Shown here piece by piece: positions 34,253 to 44,780 of a DNA stretch of 64,000 nucleotides; positions within the stretch are counted from its first letter, which is position 1; each line of letters starts with the position of its first letter. Origin of the DNA: Rhizobium leguminosarum bv. trifolii WSM2297. Its GTDB lineage: Bacteria > Pseudomonadota > Alphaproteobacteria > Rhizobiales > Rhizobiaceae. The translations under genes and the position numbers were made by a program. The stretch is from assembly GCF_000271845.1 (NCBI RefSeq), contig NZ_JH719393.1:1144342-1208341 (forward strand), written 5' to 3'. The notes beneath the pieces were generated by a model that saw nothing but the letters and a program-made list of their open reading frames with translations, did not search any database and had not been told where the DNA came from.

Positions 34253-34951
34253 CTATTCACGCGGTGGGATATTGATCCCACGTTCGACAGCCGGCCGCGC
34301 AAGCCCGCGATTGAGCCAGGCCTGCACATGAAGAAAGCGGTCGAAACCGACGAGTTCGCGCGCTTCGTAAAAGCCAATCAGATTGCGCACCCAACCGAGG
34401 AGAGAAATGTCGGCGATCGTGTAGTCTGCGCCCATCACCCAGTCGCGTCCCGTGAGGCGGTCGTCGAGGACGCGAAGCAGCCGCGCGGCCTCACCCACAT
34501 AGCGATCGCGCGGCCGCTTATCCTCATAGTCCTTCCCGGCGAATATGTTGAAAAAGCCGACCTGGCCGAACATTGGCCCGACCCCGCCCATCTGCCACAT
34601 CACCCACTGGATCGTTTCATAGCGGGTGTTCGGATCGGCCGAGATGAACTGTCCCGTCTTGTCGGCAAGATAGAGGAGGATCGCACCCGATTCGAACAGC
34701 GCCAGCGGCCTGCCGCTCGGCCCGTCGGGATCGTAGATTGCGGGAATCTTGCCATTGGGGTTAAGGGCCAAAAAGGCTGGGTCATGGCTTTCGTCCGCCG
34801 TGATGTCGATCCGGTGCGGTTCGTAGGGGAGGCCCGTTTCCTCAAGCATGATGCTCACCTTTACCCCATTGGGCGTCGGCAGGGAAAACAGTTGCAGCCG
34901 ATCGGGGTATTGCGCCGGCCAGCGCGTGAAAATCGGATGATCGAGTGTCAC
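34253..34951 (-). CDS. Glutathione S-transferase (YghU/GstB-like)
   Basis: 232 aa from GTG at 34951, preceded by AGGAGAAAG; the ATG-initiated frame to 35026 is less likely. The N-terminal thioredoxin-fold half (LQLFSLPTPNGVKVSIMLEETGLPYEPHRID, NPNGKIPAIYDP, LFESGAILLYLADKTG) and the all-helical C-terminal half (YTIADISLLGWV) are complete. The SIMLEE and T-PNG pattern fit disulfide-bond oxidoreductase-like GSTs. Role in detoxification fits its neighbours, the quinone oxidoreductase and the PNPOx-like protein. Confidence 0.9.
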   Translation of the reverse strand: MTLDHPIFTRWPAQYPDRLQLFSLPTPNGVKVSIMLEETGLPYEPHRIDITADESHDPAFLALNPNGKIPAIYDPDGPSGRPLALFESGAILLYLADKTGQFISADPNTRYETIQWVMWQMGGVGPMFGQVGFFNIFAGKDYEDKRPRDRYVGEAARLLRVLDDRLTGRDWVMGADYTIADISLLGWVRNLIGFYEARELVGFDRFLHVQAWLNRGLARPAVERGINIPPRE

Positions 34952-35092
34952 TTTCTTTCTCCTGAATGGCGGGCTGACCCGCGCCGGGGCTTGATCGGTT
35001 CTTTCGCTGGATGCGTGCCAAGACACTCGCCACGATCCAAAAGGGCAAAGACGATCTGCGCGGAGAACAGGATCGCTCGCCCTCCCAAGCTC

Positions 35093-36010
35093 TTAAGGAC
35101 GAACGCGGATAACCGTCTTGCCCGACCGTCGATCGGTTGAGTTGAAGGTGGCAACGGCCTCGTCAAGGCTCGAGACTTTGCCGATGTTCGTCCGCAGTCG
35201 TCCGTCCCGCACCCGCTGGACAATCTCACCCAATTGAGCACGATCGAACTCGACGACGAAGTCGACAGCAAGGCCATCCGCGGGTCGAGCCTCCGCCGGA
35301 CCGACGACGGTTACCAACGTTCCTCCGGCCCGGATCAGGGCCGCGGATTTCTTCTGGATGTCGCCACCGATAACATCGAACACCAGATCGACCGCGCCGA
35401 CATCTTCCAGCGCGTCGGCTTCAAGGTCGACGAATTCGCTCGCGCCGAAGTCGAGCGCTTTCTGCCGGTCGGCGGCGCGTCCCGTGCCGATGACATAGGC
35501 GCCGGCCTCCCGCGCGAGCTGCGCCACCATTGAACCGACCGCGCCGGCCGCGCCGTGCGCAAGCACGCTCTGACCTGCCTGAAGGCGTCCGTGCTGGAAC
35601 AGGCCCTGCCACGCGGTCAAGCCAGAGATCGGCAGGCTCGCGCCGACCGTGAAGTCGACGTCGCCCGGCAAGGGCGCGAGATTGCGCGCCTCCATGGCAA
35701 CATATTCCGCGAGCGTGCCGTCGCGATACCAGTCGGCAAGGCCGAACACGCGTTGTCCCACCGACAGTCCCGTGGTGCCGTAGCCGAGAGCGGTGACCAC
35801 GCCGGCGAGTTCGTGCCCGGGGATCGACGGAGTTCGGTCATGGTCTCGGCGATTGGTCCAGGTCGAGGGCCACGTCAGTTCGGTCGGAACGAACCCCGAC
35901 GCATGAACCGCAACGATGACGTCGTTGATTGCTGGCTGCGGCTCGGGCCGCTCCACCAGCTTCATCCCGGCCGTTCCGGCCGCTTGGTCCGTCACAATAA
36001 TTGCCTTCAT
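35093..36010 (-). CDS. NADP-dependent quinone oxidoreductase (MDR/zeta-crystallin-like)
   Basis: 305 aa. The GroES-like start (GFVPTELTWPSTW, PGHELAGVVTALG) and the Rossmann domain (VLAHGAAGAVGSMVAQLAREAGA, AHGAAGxVG for NADP) are complete. No zinc-binding cysteines are seen, so it is a zinc-independent MDR enzyme reducing enones or quinones. It follows ahpD2 by 70 bp in the leftward second redox operon. Confidence 0.9.
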   Translation of the reverse strand: MKAIIVTDQAAGTAGMKLVERPEPQPAINDVIVAVHASGFVPTELTWPSTWTNRRDHDRTPSIPGHELAGVVTALGYGTTGLSVGQRVFGLADWYRDGTLAEYVAMEARNLAPLPGDVDFTVGASLPISGLTAWQGLFQHGRLQAGQSVLAHGAAGAVGSMVAQLAREAGAYVIGTGRAADRQKALDFGASEFVDLEADALEDVGAVDLVFDVIGGDIQKKSAALIRAGGTLVTVVGPAEARPADGLAVDFVVEFDRAQLGEIVQRVRDGRLRTNIGKVSSLDEAVATFNSTDRRSGKTVIRVRP

Positions 36011-36080
36011 CGTCCAACTCCCTGTGTGTGGTGTTTCGTCATCTTACCAAATTCCGATCTGCAACCCGACCGGACAGAGC

Positions 36081-36621
36081 TCAGATCGAGCCGGCCGGCG
36101 GAACGGCGGGAAAGTCCTTCTCGGGATCGAACACGTTGTTGAAGAAGTTCGTCAGCGTACATGGCCACCAGCGTGACGATCTCGATGATGTTCGCATCCG
36201 TGTAGTCGGCGTCGCGGACGGCTTTGAGATCGGCGTCACTGACCTGCCCTCGGGTCTCGATGACTTTGCGCGAGAACTGAACGGCGGCGTCCCGCTTCGG
36301 TTCGCTGGCATGGCCCTTCCGGGCGAGGATGATCTCATCGGCCGACATCTTGGCATGCCCGGCGCCAAAGGTGTGGACCGCAAGGCAGTAGTTGCAGCCA
36401 TTCACTTCGGATACAGCAAGGCTGATGCTTTCACGGGTCTTCAGGTCGAGCGCCTCGCTCATGGAGGTGCGCAGGGTCGCCCACGCGTTGAATGCGATCG
36501 GGCTCGCTGCAAAGCTCGCCATCATGTTTGGGGTGAACCGGAGAGTCTTTGTGAAGGCATCGAGAGTCGGTTTCGAACCGGCCGGGACGTCGTCTGGCTT
36601 TAGAGCTGCAATTCTCGTCAT
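36081..36621 (-). pseudogene. AhpD-like (carboxymuconolactone decarboxylase fold) peroxidase, broken copy 2
   Basis: MTRIAALKPDDVPAGSKPTL, FTPNMMASFAASPIAFNAWA, AVSEVNGCNYCLAVHTFGAG (redox CxxC) and VIETRGQVSDADLKAVRDAD are in frame. Near 36157 two bases present in copy 1 are missing (GTCAGCGTACAT versus GTCAGCGAGTACAT). The expected end TNFFNNVFDPEKDFPAV therefore lies in another frame, stopping at 36081. A translated frame runs on to 36007 and overlaps the start of the quinone oxidoreductase. About 60-70% identical to copy 1. The active-site region is retained, so a residual product is possible. Confidence 0.82.
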
Positions 36622-36680
36622 GATAGTCTCTAGCGAGATGGTTGATCTGGCCTCCACCATGGACCGAGATGGTATGGATT

Positions 36681-36721
36681 TCGAGCCTGGATAGGCTCAA
36701 TAAAATGCTCGAAAGGATCAA
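36681..36721 (-). promoter_or_regulatory. 41-bp regulatory element, copy 2 (AhpD/quinone oxidoreductase operon)
   Basis: Begins TTGATCCTTTCGAGCAT, ends CAGGCTCGA; 36 of 41 bases identical to 32485-32525. TCGAGC and GCTCGA form an inverted repeat with 18 bases between. It lies 60 bp before the ahpD2 start, the same distance as copy 1 from its gene (59 bp). Confidence 0.7.
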
Positions 36722-36885
36722 AGCAACACGGTTGAATCATCCTTCTGCCGCGGTGCCGCAGAGACAGCACATCAGAATAGGAGCGGCGCCTGTCTCCGCG
36801 ATGAGATCATCCTTCGCGTGAGACGCCGTGGCATGCCCGGCTTTATCCGCGAAGGAAGTACCGCGGCCCAGCCCGGAGATGTTGG

Positions 36886-38988
36886 CTACGATAGCGGCAG
36901 GATCAACACGTCTCGCGCCGGCACTTCGAGCCGGTCTGTATCATACGCAAATTCGGGCGGCCAGGCGGCCTTCGCGCCCGAGAGCTTTCCTTCAGCGAGG
37001 CTGACCGATGTTGTCTGGTTTTTGCGTGTCGGGTTGACCAGCCATAGGAAGCTTGCGCTCTCCCCCCTGTGGATGCGAGCAAAGATCGCTTCGTTTGACA
37101 AGGTTACGTGCCGCGTCCTGGCGCTCCAGGCCACAAGCCCGGCAAAAAAAGCGGCATTGGACCTGCCGTCGGTGCGATAGAAGGCGACAGAGGGATTGGT
37201 TCCGATAAGCAAGGTGCGACCCTTGCCAAAGCGACTTTCGACGACTGCAAGGCGCCCATCGTCGAAATAGCCGCGCCCCGTGCCGCCTGTGAGGCGGTAA
37301 GATTGCAGCAGACCTCCGCCATCGACGGCTATGTCGCCGACCTTAAAACGGATACGGTGGCCGATGTCGGGCATGAATTCAACGTCTTCCTCGCGCACTC
37401 CGAAGACCTCATCGAGCCCCAGATTAGGCTGCACCTGGCCGACATGACCACGATCGCCGAAGTAGCCGGGGCAGGCTTCGGAAATGAGCGTGCCGCCTTT
37501 CTCCACCCACGTTTTCAGGCGTGCCGCCTGTTCGGCGGTGAACATGATCGGGTAAGGGAAATAGAGAAAGTCATAGGAGTCGATATCGTCGATGTGGACC
37601 CAATCCGGTTGCAGACCCTGTTCGAGGAAGGCGCGGTAAGCGCCCCACATGGCTTCGGGATAGGGCTTTTCCTTGCGGTCATAATTCAACAGGTAATCCC
37701 ATTCCTGCGTTTCGCGGACGACGAGGATGCCCACCTCGCCACGCACCGGCTTGGCTTCCCAAAGCACTGCCTGCGCCGGATCGTTCGCCCATTTCGCCAT
37801 TACACTCTGCATGTCCGAACGTGGCGTGCGGCTGCCGTCCATGCCATAGGCGCCGAAGGCGCCGAAGAGCGGCCCGTCGAGCAGCGGACGCCAGCGCAAG
37901 TTCAGCACGCCGCGCGCGCCGCCGGCAAAGGAAGTCATACTCCAGATGCGGATGTCCTCCGGCTCGGCGACGCGGCCGTCCTCCTTGTCCCGGCCGATCA
38001 CCTGCGGCTGCAGCCAGAGCGGACCGCCCTGACGCTCCGCATGCCAGAAGGGTTTGCCGCGGGCGGCGGCTCGGTTGATGTCAACCCCGTACCAGGTCTT
38101 CCACGGCTCGGTACCCTTGCGGGCCTGGATCCAGGTGAAACCGTAGATTTCGACCTTGGAAGCGGCAAGCCAGTCGTCGCAGCCATTGGCGACCATGTTC
38201 GGGATCGAGCCCGAAATGCCGTGGGCGGCAATGACGTTCTTCTGGTCGACCGCGCGGATCGTATCGATGCGCCATTGCATCTGATTATAGAAATTGTCGC
38301 GTTTGAACTGCAGCCAGTCGATGCATTCAGGATAGGGCGCCATATGGACCGGCGGCTCGATATCCTCCCATTCGGCATAGCTGTAGCGGTGCCAAGCTTT
38401 GGCGAGAACTTTCAAGCTGCCGTATTTCTTCTCCAGCCATCTGCGGAAGGCGGCTTTGGCATAGCTGCTGTAATCGACATCGGCGGAATAGTTGCACTCA
38501 TTCCAGACGTCGTAGCCGTAAATCGCCGGATGGTCCTTGTAACGGGTGGCAAGCGCGGTCAAAAACTTGCCGGCCGCCTCCTTCACTTCCGGGCAGTTCA
38601 GCGTCAGCGCACCGGCGCCGCCGCCATTGTTGGAAAAGCCGCCAGTTGCCGCCGATACACCCATGAAGGAGCCGAGCTTGGTGCCGTCGGCATTGACCTG
38701 CAGCGCATCGGCATATTTGCGGACGGCCCAATCCGGCACCGCATGAATGAGTTCGGCAATAATCGTCTTGATGCCGTTTTTTGCGGCAAGATCGAGCTGG
38801 CGGTCATATTCTTCCCAGTCGTAGACGCCGGGGGCGACTTCGATGGCGCTCCACATGAACCAGTGGCGGAAGATGTTCAGGCCGTCTTCGCCAGCGGTGG
38901 CATAGTCGCGTTCCCAGTCGTCGCGCGGCGGATTGGACTTGCGGAAATAGACGGCGCCATAAGGGAATTGGATATCGTTTCTGAGCAT
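36886..38988 (-). CDS. GH42 family glycoside hydrolase (beta-galactosidase-like)
   Basis: 700 aa. The TIM barrel (about 1-385) has NIFRHWFMWSAIEVAPGVYDW, the acid/base glutamate E164 in YDVWNECNYS and the nucleophile E318 in GKPFWHAERQGG, as in GH42. A beta-galactosidase trimerisation domain (GATase-like, about 400-610, VREVTQEW-like VVRETQEWDYLL, FPYPIMFTAEQAARLKTWVEKGGTLI) and a small C-terminal beta domain follow. No signal peptide, so it acts in the cytoplasm on imported glycosides. Last gene of the operon with the importer; it begins 107 bp after the dehydrogenase gene. Confidence 0.9.
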   Translation of the reverse strand: MLRNDIQFPYGAVYFRKSNPPRDDWERDYATAGEDGLNIFRHWFMWSAIEVAPGVYDWEEYDRQLDLAAKNGIKTIIAELIHAVPDWAVRKYADALQVNADGTKLGSFMGVSAATGGFSNNGGGAGALTLNCPEVKEAAGKFLTALATRYKDHPAIYGYDVWNECNYSADVDYSSYAKAAFRRWLEKKYGSLKVLAKAWHRYSYAEWEDIEPPVHMAPYPECIDWLQFKRDNFYNQMQWRIDTIRAVDQKNVIAAHGISGSIPNMVANGCDDWLAASKVEIYGFTWIQARKGTEPWKTWYGVDINRAAARGKPFWHAERQGGPLWLQPQVIGRDKEDGRVAEPEDIRIWSMTSFAGGARGVLNLRWRPLLDGPLFGAFGAYGMDGSRTPRSDMQSVMAKWANDPAQAVLWEAKPVRGEVGILVVRETQEWDYLLNYDRKEKPYPEAMWGAYRAFLEQGLQPDWVHIDDIDSYDFLYFPYPIMFTAEQAARLKTWVEKGGTLISEACPGYFGDRGHVGQVQPNLGLDEVFGVREEDVEFMPDIGHRIRFKVGDIAVDGGGLLQSYRLTGGTGRGYFDDGRLAVVESRFGKGRTLLIGTNPSVAFYRTDGRSNAAFFAGLVAWSARTRHVTLSNEAIFARIHRGESASFLWLVNPTRKNQTTSVSLAEGKLSGAKAAWPPEFAYDTDRLEVPARDVLILPLS

Positions 38989-39095
38989 TGTCCTGTCCTT
39001 CTCTATCGATGTCCGGACATGGCTTCGCCATCCGGAAAAAGGCTCCGGTGGGAGGCAATCGAAGATGTCGTCCGGGTGTTCTAGGTGGTCCTGAT

Positions 39096-39971
39096 CTAGC
39101 GCGGCCCTCCGGCGAGGAGCTCGAGCGTGCGGATGAGGGCGGAATGGTCGCGTTCGCCGTCGCCATTCGCAACAGCGGCATTCATGAGTTGCTGAGTGGC
39201 GGCCGTGTTCGGCAGCGAGAGATCGAGCGCGCGGGCGGCATCGACGGCCAGCGTCATGTCCTTGCGATGCAGTCGGATACGGAAGCCGGGATCGAAGGTT
39301 TCCTTGACCATACGCTCGCCGTGCACTTCGAGAATGCGCGAGGCGGCAAAGCCGCCCATCAGGGCTGCGCGCACCTTGGCCGGATCGGCGCCGGCGCGTT
39401 TGGCAAAGAGCAGCGCTTCGGAGACGGCTTCGATCGTCAGCCCGACGATGATCTGGTTGGCGACCTTGGCGGTCTGGCCATCGCCGACGGCGCCGACCAG
39501 CGTGATATTCTTGCCCATCTTTTCGAAGAGTGGCCTGGCTCGCTCGAAAGCCTCATCCTTGCCGCCGGCCATGATCGTCAGCGAAGCGGCCTTGGCGCCG
39601 ACTTCGCCGCCGGAGACCGGAGCATCGACATAGTCGCAGCCGAGCGCTTCGATGCGCCTGGCAAAGTCCTTGGTGGCGACGGGCGAGATCGAGCTCATGT
39701 CGATGACGAGCTTGCCCGAGGAGAGGCCGGAGATCACTCCATTCTCACCGAAGAGCACGGCTTCGACGTCAGGCGTATCCGGCAGCATCAGAATGGTGAT
39801 GTCGGAGGCCTCGGCAACAGCCTTGGCAGTGTGGACAGCCCTGCCGCCCTTGGTGACGAGGTGCTGCGAGGCGTCCTTCACACGGCTCAGATGCAGCGTG
39901 TGGCCGGCATCGATCAGGTGCTCCGCCATCGGGCGGCCCATGAGGCCCAGTCCGATAAAACCGATATTCAT
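39096..39971 (-). CDS. 3-hydroxyisobutyrate dehydrogenase/tartronate semialdehyde reductase-like enzyme
   Basis: 291 aa. The start MNIGFIGLGLMGRPMAEHLI is the GxGxxG NAD(P) site; VDAPVSGGEVGAKAASLTIM is the second family signature; the catalytic lysine is in KVANQIIVG. The family includes GarR/GlxR (tartronate semialdehyde to glycerate) and other beta-hydroxyacid dehydrogenases. It lies 7 bp after the hydroxypyruvate-isomerase-like gene, the pairing also seen in glyoxylate pathways, here inside a glycoside operon. Confidence 0.9.
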   Translation of the reverse strand: MNIGFIGLGLMGRPMAEHLIDAGHTLHLSRVKDASQHLVTKGGRAVHTAKAVAEASDITILMLPDTPDVEAVLFGENGVISGLSSGKLVIDMSSISPVATKDFARRIEALGCDYVDAPVSGGEVGAKAASLTIMAGGKDEAFERARPLFEKMGKNITLVGAVGDGQTAKVANQIIVGLTIEAVSEALLFAKRAGADPAKVRAALMGGFAASRILEVHGERMVKETFDPGFRIRLHRKDMTLAVDAARALDLSLPNTAATQQLMNAAVANGDGERDHSALIRTLELLAGGPR

Positions 39972-39978
39972 GTCTCGC

Positions 39979-40758
39979 TCACTTCCGATAGGGTTTCATC
40001 CAGCCGAGGCCTTCGCTCGTGCCAGCCTTCGGCTTGTATTCGCAGCCGACCCAGCCGTCGTAGCCGAGGCGGTCGAGTTCGGAGAGGATGAAGCCGTAGT
40101 TAATCTCGCCCGTACCGGGCTCATTGCGGCCGGGATTGTCGGCAATCTGCACATGGGCGATCCTGTCCTTGAGTCGGATGAAGGTCGGGATCAGGTCGCC
40201 CTGCACGATCTGCATGTGGTAGAAATCATACTGGATGTAGAGATTGTCGGATGCGACCTTTTCGAGGATGCGCTCGGCGTGATCGGTCTTCGACAAGAAG
40301 AAGCCCGGGATGTCGCGCAGGTTGATCGGCTCGATCAACAGCTTCACGCCGGCATCGGCGGTGCGCTGAACGGCATATTTCAGATTCTCGACCAGAACCT
40401 TTTCGAGCGTTTCGAGATCGGCACCTTTCGGCACGAGGCCGGAGATGACGTTGACCTGCGGGCAGGCGAGCGCCTTGGCGTAATCGAGGGCCAGCGAGAT
40501 GCCGGCGCGGAACTCCTCGATACGATCCGGCAGGCAGGCAATGCCACGTTCGCCGCCCGCCCAGTCGCCGGAGGGAACATTGAAGAGCGCCTGTTTTAGG
40601 CCGTTTGCCTTGAGCGCATCGGCGACCTTCTCCTTCGGCTCGACATAGGGGCCGAGATATTCGAGCGCGCCGAAGCCGTCGTTTGCAGCGGCGACGAAAC
40701 GATCGAGGAAGGCAAGATCCTGGTAGAGGAAGGAAAGGTTGGCGCAAAATTTCGGCAC
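39979..40758 (-). CDS. Hydroxypyruvate isomerase-like TIM-barrel protein
   Basis: About 259 aa from GTG at 40758 (MPKFCANLSFLYQDLAFLDRF after TGAGGA); an ATG at 40776 overlapping the ATPase stop is possible. AP-endonuclease-2-type TIM barrel with metal residues in LIEPINLRDIPGFFL (E), YIQYDFYHMQI (D, H), HVQIADNPGRNEPG and GCEYKP (E). This is the Hyi pattern. Hyi turns hydroxypyruvate into tartronate semialdehyde, which the next enzyme could reduce. In this context an isomerase for an oxidised sugar is equally possible. Confidence 0.88.
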   Translation of the reverse strand: MPKFCANLSFLYQDLAFLDRFVAAANDGFGALEYLGPYVEPKEKVADALKANGLKQALFNVPSGDWAGGERGIACLPDRIEEFRAGISLALDYAKALACPQVNVISGLVPKGADLETLEKVLVENLKYAVQRTADAGVKLLIEPINLRDIPGFFLSKTDHAERILEKVASDNLYIQYDFYHMQIVQGDLIPTFIRLKDRIAHVQIADNPGRNEPGTGEINYGFILSELDRLGYDGWVGCEYKPKAGTSEGLGWMKPYRK

Positions 40759-40768
40759 TGGAACGTCC

Positions 40769-42478
<1,710 letters not shown>

Positions 42479-42488
42479 GGCTTCCTCC

Positions 42489-43676
42489 TCAATTGTCATA
42501 GGGATCGGCTGCGTCGCGCAGGCCGTCGCCGAAGAAGTTGAAGGACAGGACGGCAACAACTACCGCCAGAGACGGCCAGATCAGCAGCCAGGGCGCGGTT
42601 GCTACCGTGCGGATATTCTGGGCGTCCTGCAGCAGCACGCCCCAGCTGACAACAGGCGGCTTGAGGCCGATGCCGAGGAAGGAGAGCGAGGTTTCCGCGA
42701 CGATCATCGTCGGTACGGCGAGCGTGACGACAGCCAGGATATGGCTCGTCAGCGAGGGCAGGATATGGCGGAAGATCAGCCGCGCCTCGCTTGAGCCGTC
42801 AAGCTTTGCGGCAGTAACGAAATCCTCGCCGCGCAGCGCCAGAAAGCGGCCGCGCACTTCGCGGGCAAGGCTGGTCCAGCCAAGCAGCGAGACGATGATG
42901 GTGATGACGAAATAGACGTTGACGGGCGACCATGTGAGCGGGATTGCCGCAGCAAGGCCGAGCCACAGCGGGATGGTCGGCATGGCGCTGACGACTTCGA
43001 TGACGCGCTGGATCAGCGTATCCACCCAGCCGCCGTAGAAGCCGGAGATAGAGCCAAGCACGACGCCGAGGACGAGCGACATGGCGACGCCGACGAGGCC
43101 GATCGACATCGAAATGCGGGTGCCGTAGATCAGCCGCGTGAGAACGTCGCGGCCGAGGCGATCGGCGCCGAGCAGGTACATGGGATCATTAGGGTTGATC
43201 GGGCCGATGAAATGCCGGTTCATCGGGACCAGGCCCCAGAGCTTGTAGGCCGGACCTTTGACGAAGAAGCCGATCGGCACGACCTTGTTGTCGTCAACGA
43301 CAAAGGTGCGCCTCAACGCAACCTTTTCGATCTCCACCTTGTAGCCCTTCACATGGAAATTGAATTCCGAGCTGCCATCCGGTTTGTTGACAAAGAAGCT
43401 GAGGCCTTGCGGCGGCGCGTAGGTATATTGCGGCTTGGAGGTCGCGGGCAGGGAAGGCGCCAGGAATTCGGCAAAGAGACCGATGAGATAGAGCAGGAGG
43501 ATGATCACGCCGGCGACCATCGCCACCTTCTGGCGGATCAGCTTGCCGGCGACCAGCCGCCAGGGACCGATGGCTGCGGTCGATACGGTTTTGCCCTGTT
43601 TCAGCGGGCTGATCGAGGGACCTTCGGAAACGATGTGGAGGGGACCGTTATGGGGCGCGAATGTTTCGTGCGTCAT
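42489..43676 (-). CDS. ABC permease, DppC/OppC type
   Basis: 395 aa from MTHETFAPHNGPLHIVSEGP. After an N-terminal helix (VAMVAGVIILLLYLIGLFAEF) it has an unusually long periplasmic loop of about 100 residues (FNFHVKGYKVEIEKVALRRTFVVDD). The loop is typical of glycoside-type members rather than peptide ones. The membrane core follows: GADRLGRDVLTRLIYGTRIS, EAA loop TAAKLDGSSEARLIFRHILPS. It is spaced 10 bp from both neighbours. Confidence 0.92.
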   Translation of the reverse strand: MTHETFAPHNGPLHIVSEGPSISPLKQGKTVSTAAIGPWRLVAGKLIRQKVAMVAGVIILLLYLIGLFAEFLAPSLPATSKPQYTYAPPQGLSFFVNKPDGSSEFNFHVKGYKVEIEKVALRRTFVVDDNKVVPIGFFVKGPAYKLWGLVPMNRHFIGPINPNDPMYLLGADRLGRDVLTRLIYGTRISMSIGLVGVAMSLVLGVVLGSISGFYGGWVDTLIQRVIEVVSAMPTIPLWLGLAAAIPLTWSPVNVYFVITIIVSLLGWTSLAREVRGRFLALRGEDFVTAAKLDGSSEARLIFRHILPSLTSHILAVVTLAVPTMIVAETSLSFLGIGLKPPVVSWGVLLQDAQNIRTVATAPWLLIWPSLAVVVAVLSFNFFGDGLRDAADPYDN

Positions 43677-43686
43677 CGGCGCCTCC

Positions 43687-44673
43687 TCAATTGAACCGGA
43701 TGCGCGGATCGAGCAGCGCAAGCAGCAGGTCCGACAGAAGCATGCCGACGAGGGTGAGTGCCGAGAGCAGCAGGATAAAGCTGCCGGCGAGATACATGTC
43801 CTGCGAGACCAGCGCGCGGAAAAGCAGGGGACCTGCGGTCGGCAAATTCAGGACGATGGCGGTAATTGTCACGCCGGAGACGAGATGGGGTAGTACCCAG
43901 CCGATCGCCGAGACGAAGGGGTTCAGCGCTATGCGCACTGGATATTTGAGGATCACCTTGTACTCCGGCAGGCCCTTGGCGCGAGCGGTGATGACATAGG
44001 GCTTGTGCAGCTCGTCCGTCAGGTTGGCGCGCAGGATGCGGATCATGGCGGCGGTGCCCGACGCGCCGATGATGATAATGGGGATCCAGAGATGGGCGAG
44101 GAAATCGCCTGCCTTGGCGAGGCTCCAGGGTGCTTCGGCAAATTCGGGGGAGTTGAGGCCGCCTACGCTCTGGCCGAGGTAGCGGTAGGCGACATACATC
44201 AATGTCAGCGCCAGGATGAAGTTCGGTACCGCAAGGCCGATGAAGCCGAAAAAGGTGAAGACGTGGTCGCTGATCGAGTGGCGGCGCACGGCCGAATAGA
44301 TGCCGATCGGCAGGGCGACGATCCAGACGAAGAGCAGGCTCAGAAACGAGATGACCAGCGTCGAGCCCATGCGCGCCCAGATGAGGCCGGAGACGGGCTG
44401 GTTCCACTCGAAGGACCAGCCGAAATCACCGCGACTGACAATGCCCCAGATCCATTTGAGGTACTGGATATAGAAGGGGTCGTCGAAGCCGTAGATCTCT
44501 TTCAACCGCTCGATCTGCGCGGGATCGACGGCCTGGCCGCTGTCGCTCATCGTCGCGATCATTGAGGTCAGGTAATCACCCGGCGGCAGCTGGATGATCA
44601 GGAACGAGATCAGCGACATGCCCAACAAGGTCGGGATCATGTAGAGCACGCGCTTGAAGATATAGCCATGCAT
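43687..44673 (-). CDS. ABC permease, DppB/OppB type
   Basis: 328 aa with six helices. The start MHGYIFKRVLYMIPTLLGMSLISFLIIQLPPGDYLTSM is the family hallmark, and the EAA loop reads VITARAKGLPEYKVILKYPVRIALNPFVS. LNLPTAGPLLFRALVSQDMYLAGSFIL is the usual late block. It pairs with the DppC-type permease. Confidence 0.93.
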   Translation of the reverse strand: MHGYIFKRVLYMIPTLLGMSLISFLIIQLPPGDYLTSMIATMSDSGQAVDPAQIERLKEIYGFDDPFYIQYLKWIWGIVSRGDFGWSFEWNQPVSGLIWARMGSTLVISFLSLLFVWIVALPIGIYSAVRRHSISDHVFTFFGFIGLAVPNFILALTLMYVAYRYLGQSVGGLNSPEFAEAPWSLAKAGDFLAHLWIPIIIIGASGTAAMIRILRANLTDELHKPYVITARAKGLPEYKVILKYPVRIALNPFVSAIGWVLPHLVSGVTITAIVLNLPTAGPLLFRALVSQDMYLAGSFILLLSALTLVGMLLSDLLLALLDPRIRFN

Positions 44674-44780
44674 CGGAATGTTTCTCCTCCCGTTGAGAGC
44701 GCCCGGTCAGGCACTTCCTTCGGATCTCCATCCGCTTTCGGCCCCTTCAGGCCGAAAACGCTCCTCCTTGTCTCGACACC

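Noticed and set aside
36737..36885. A repeated ATCATCCTTC motif before the GH42 stop as a regulatory array
   Set aside because: Only two imperfect copies are present, with no symmetry and no nearby gene start.
37108..39084. A 658-codon open frame antisense to the GH42 gene
   Set aside because: It is the mirror of a high-GC coding strand; it has no ribosome binding site or domain, while the opposite strand encodes a complete GH42 enzyme.
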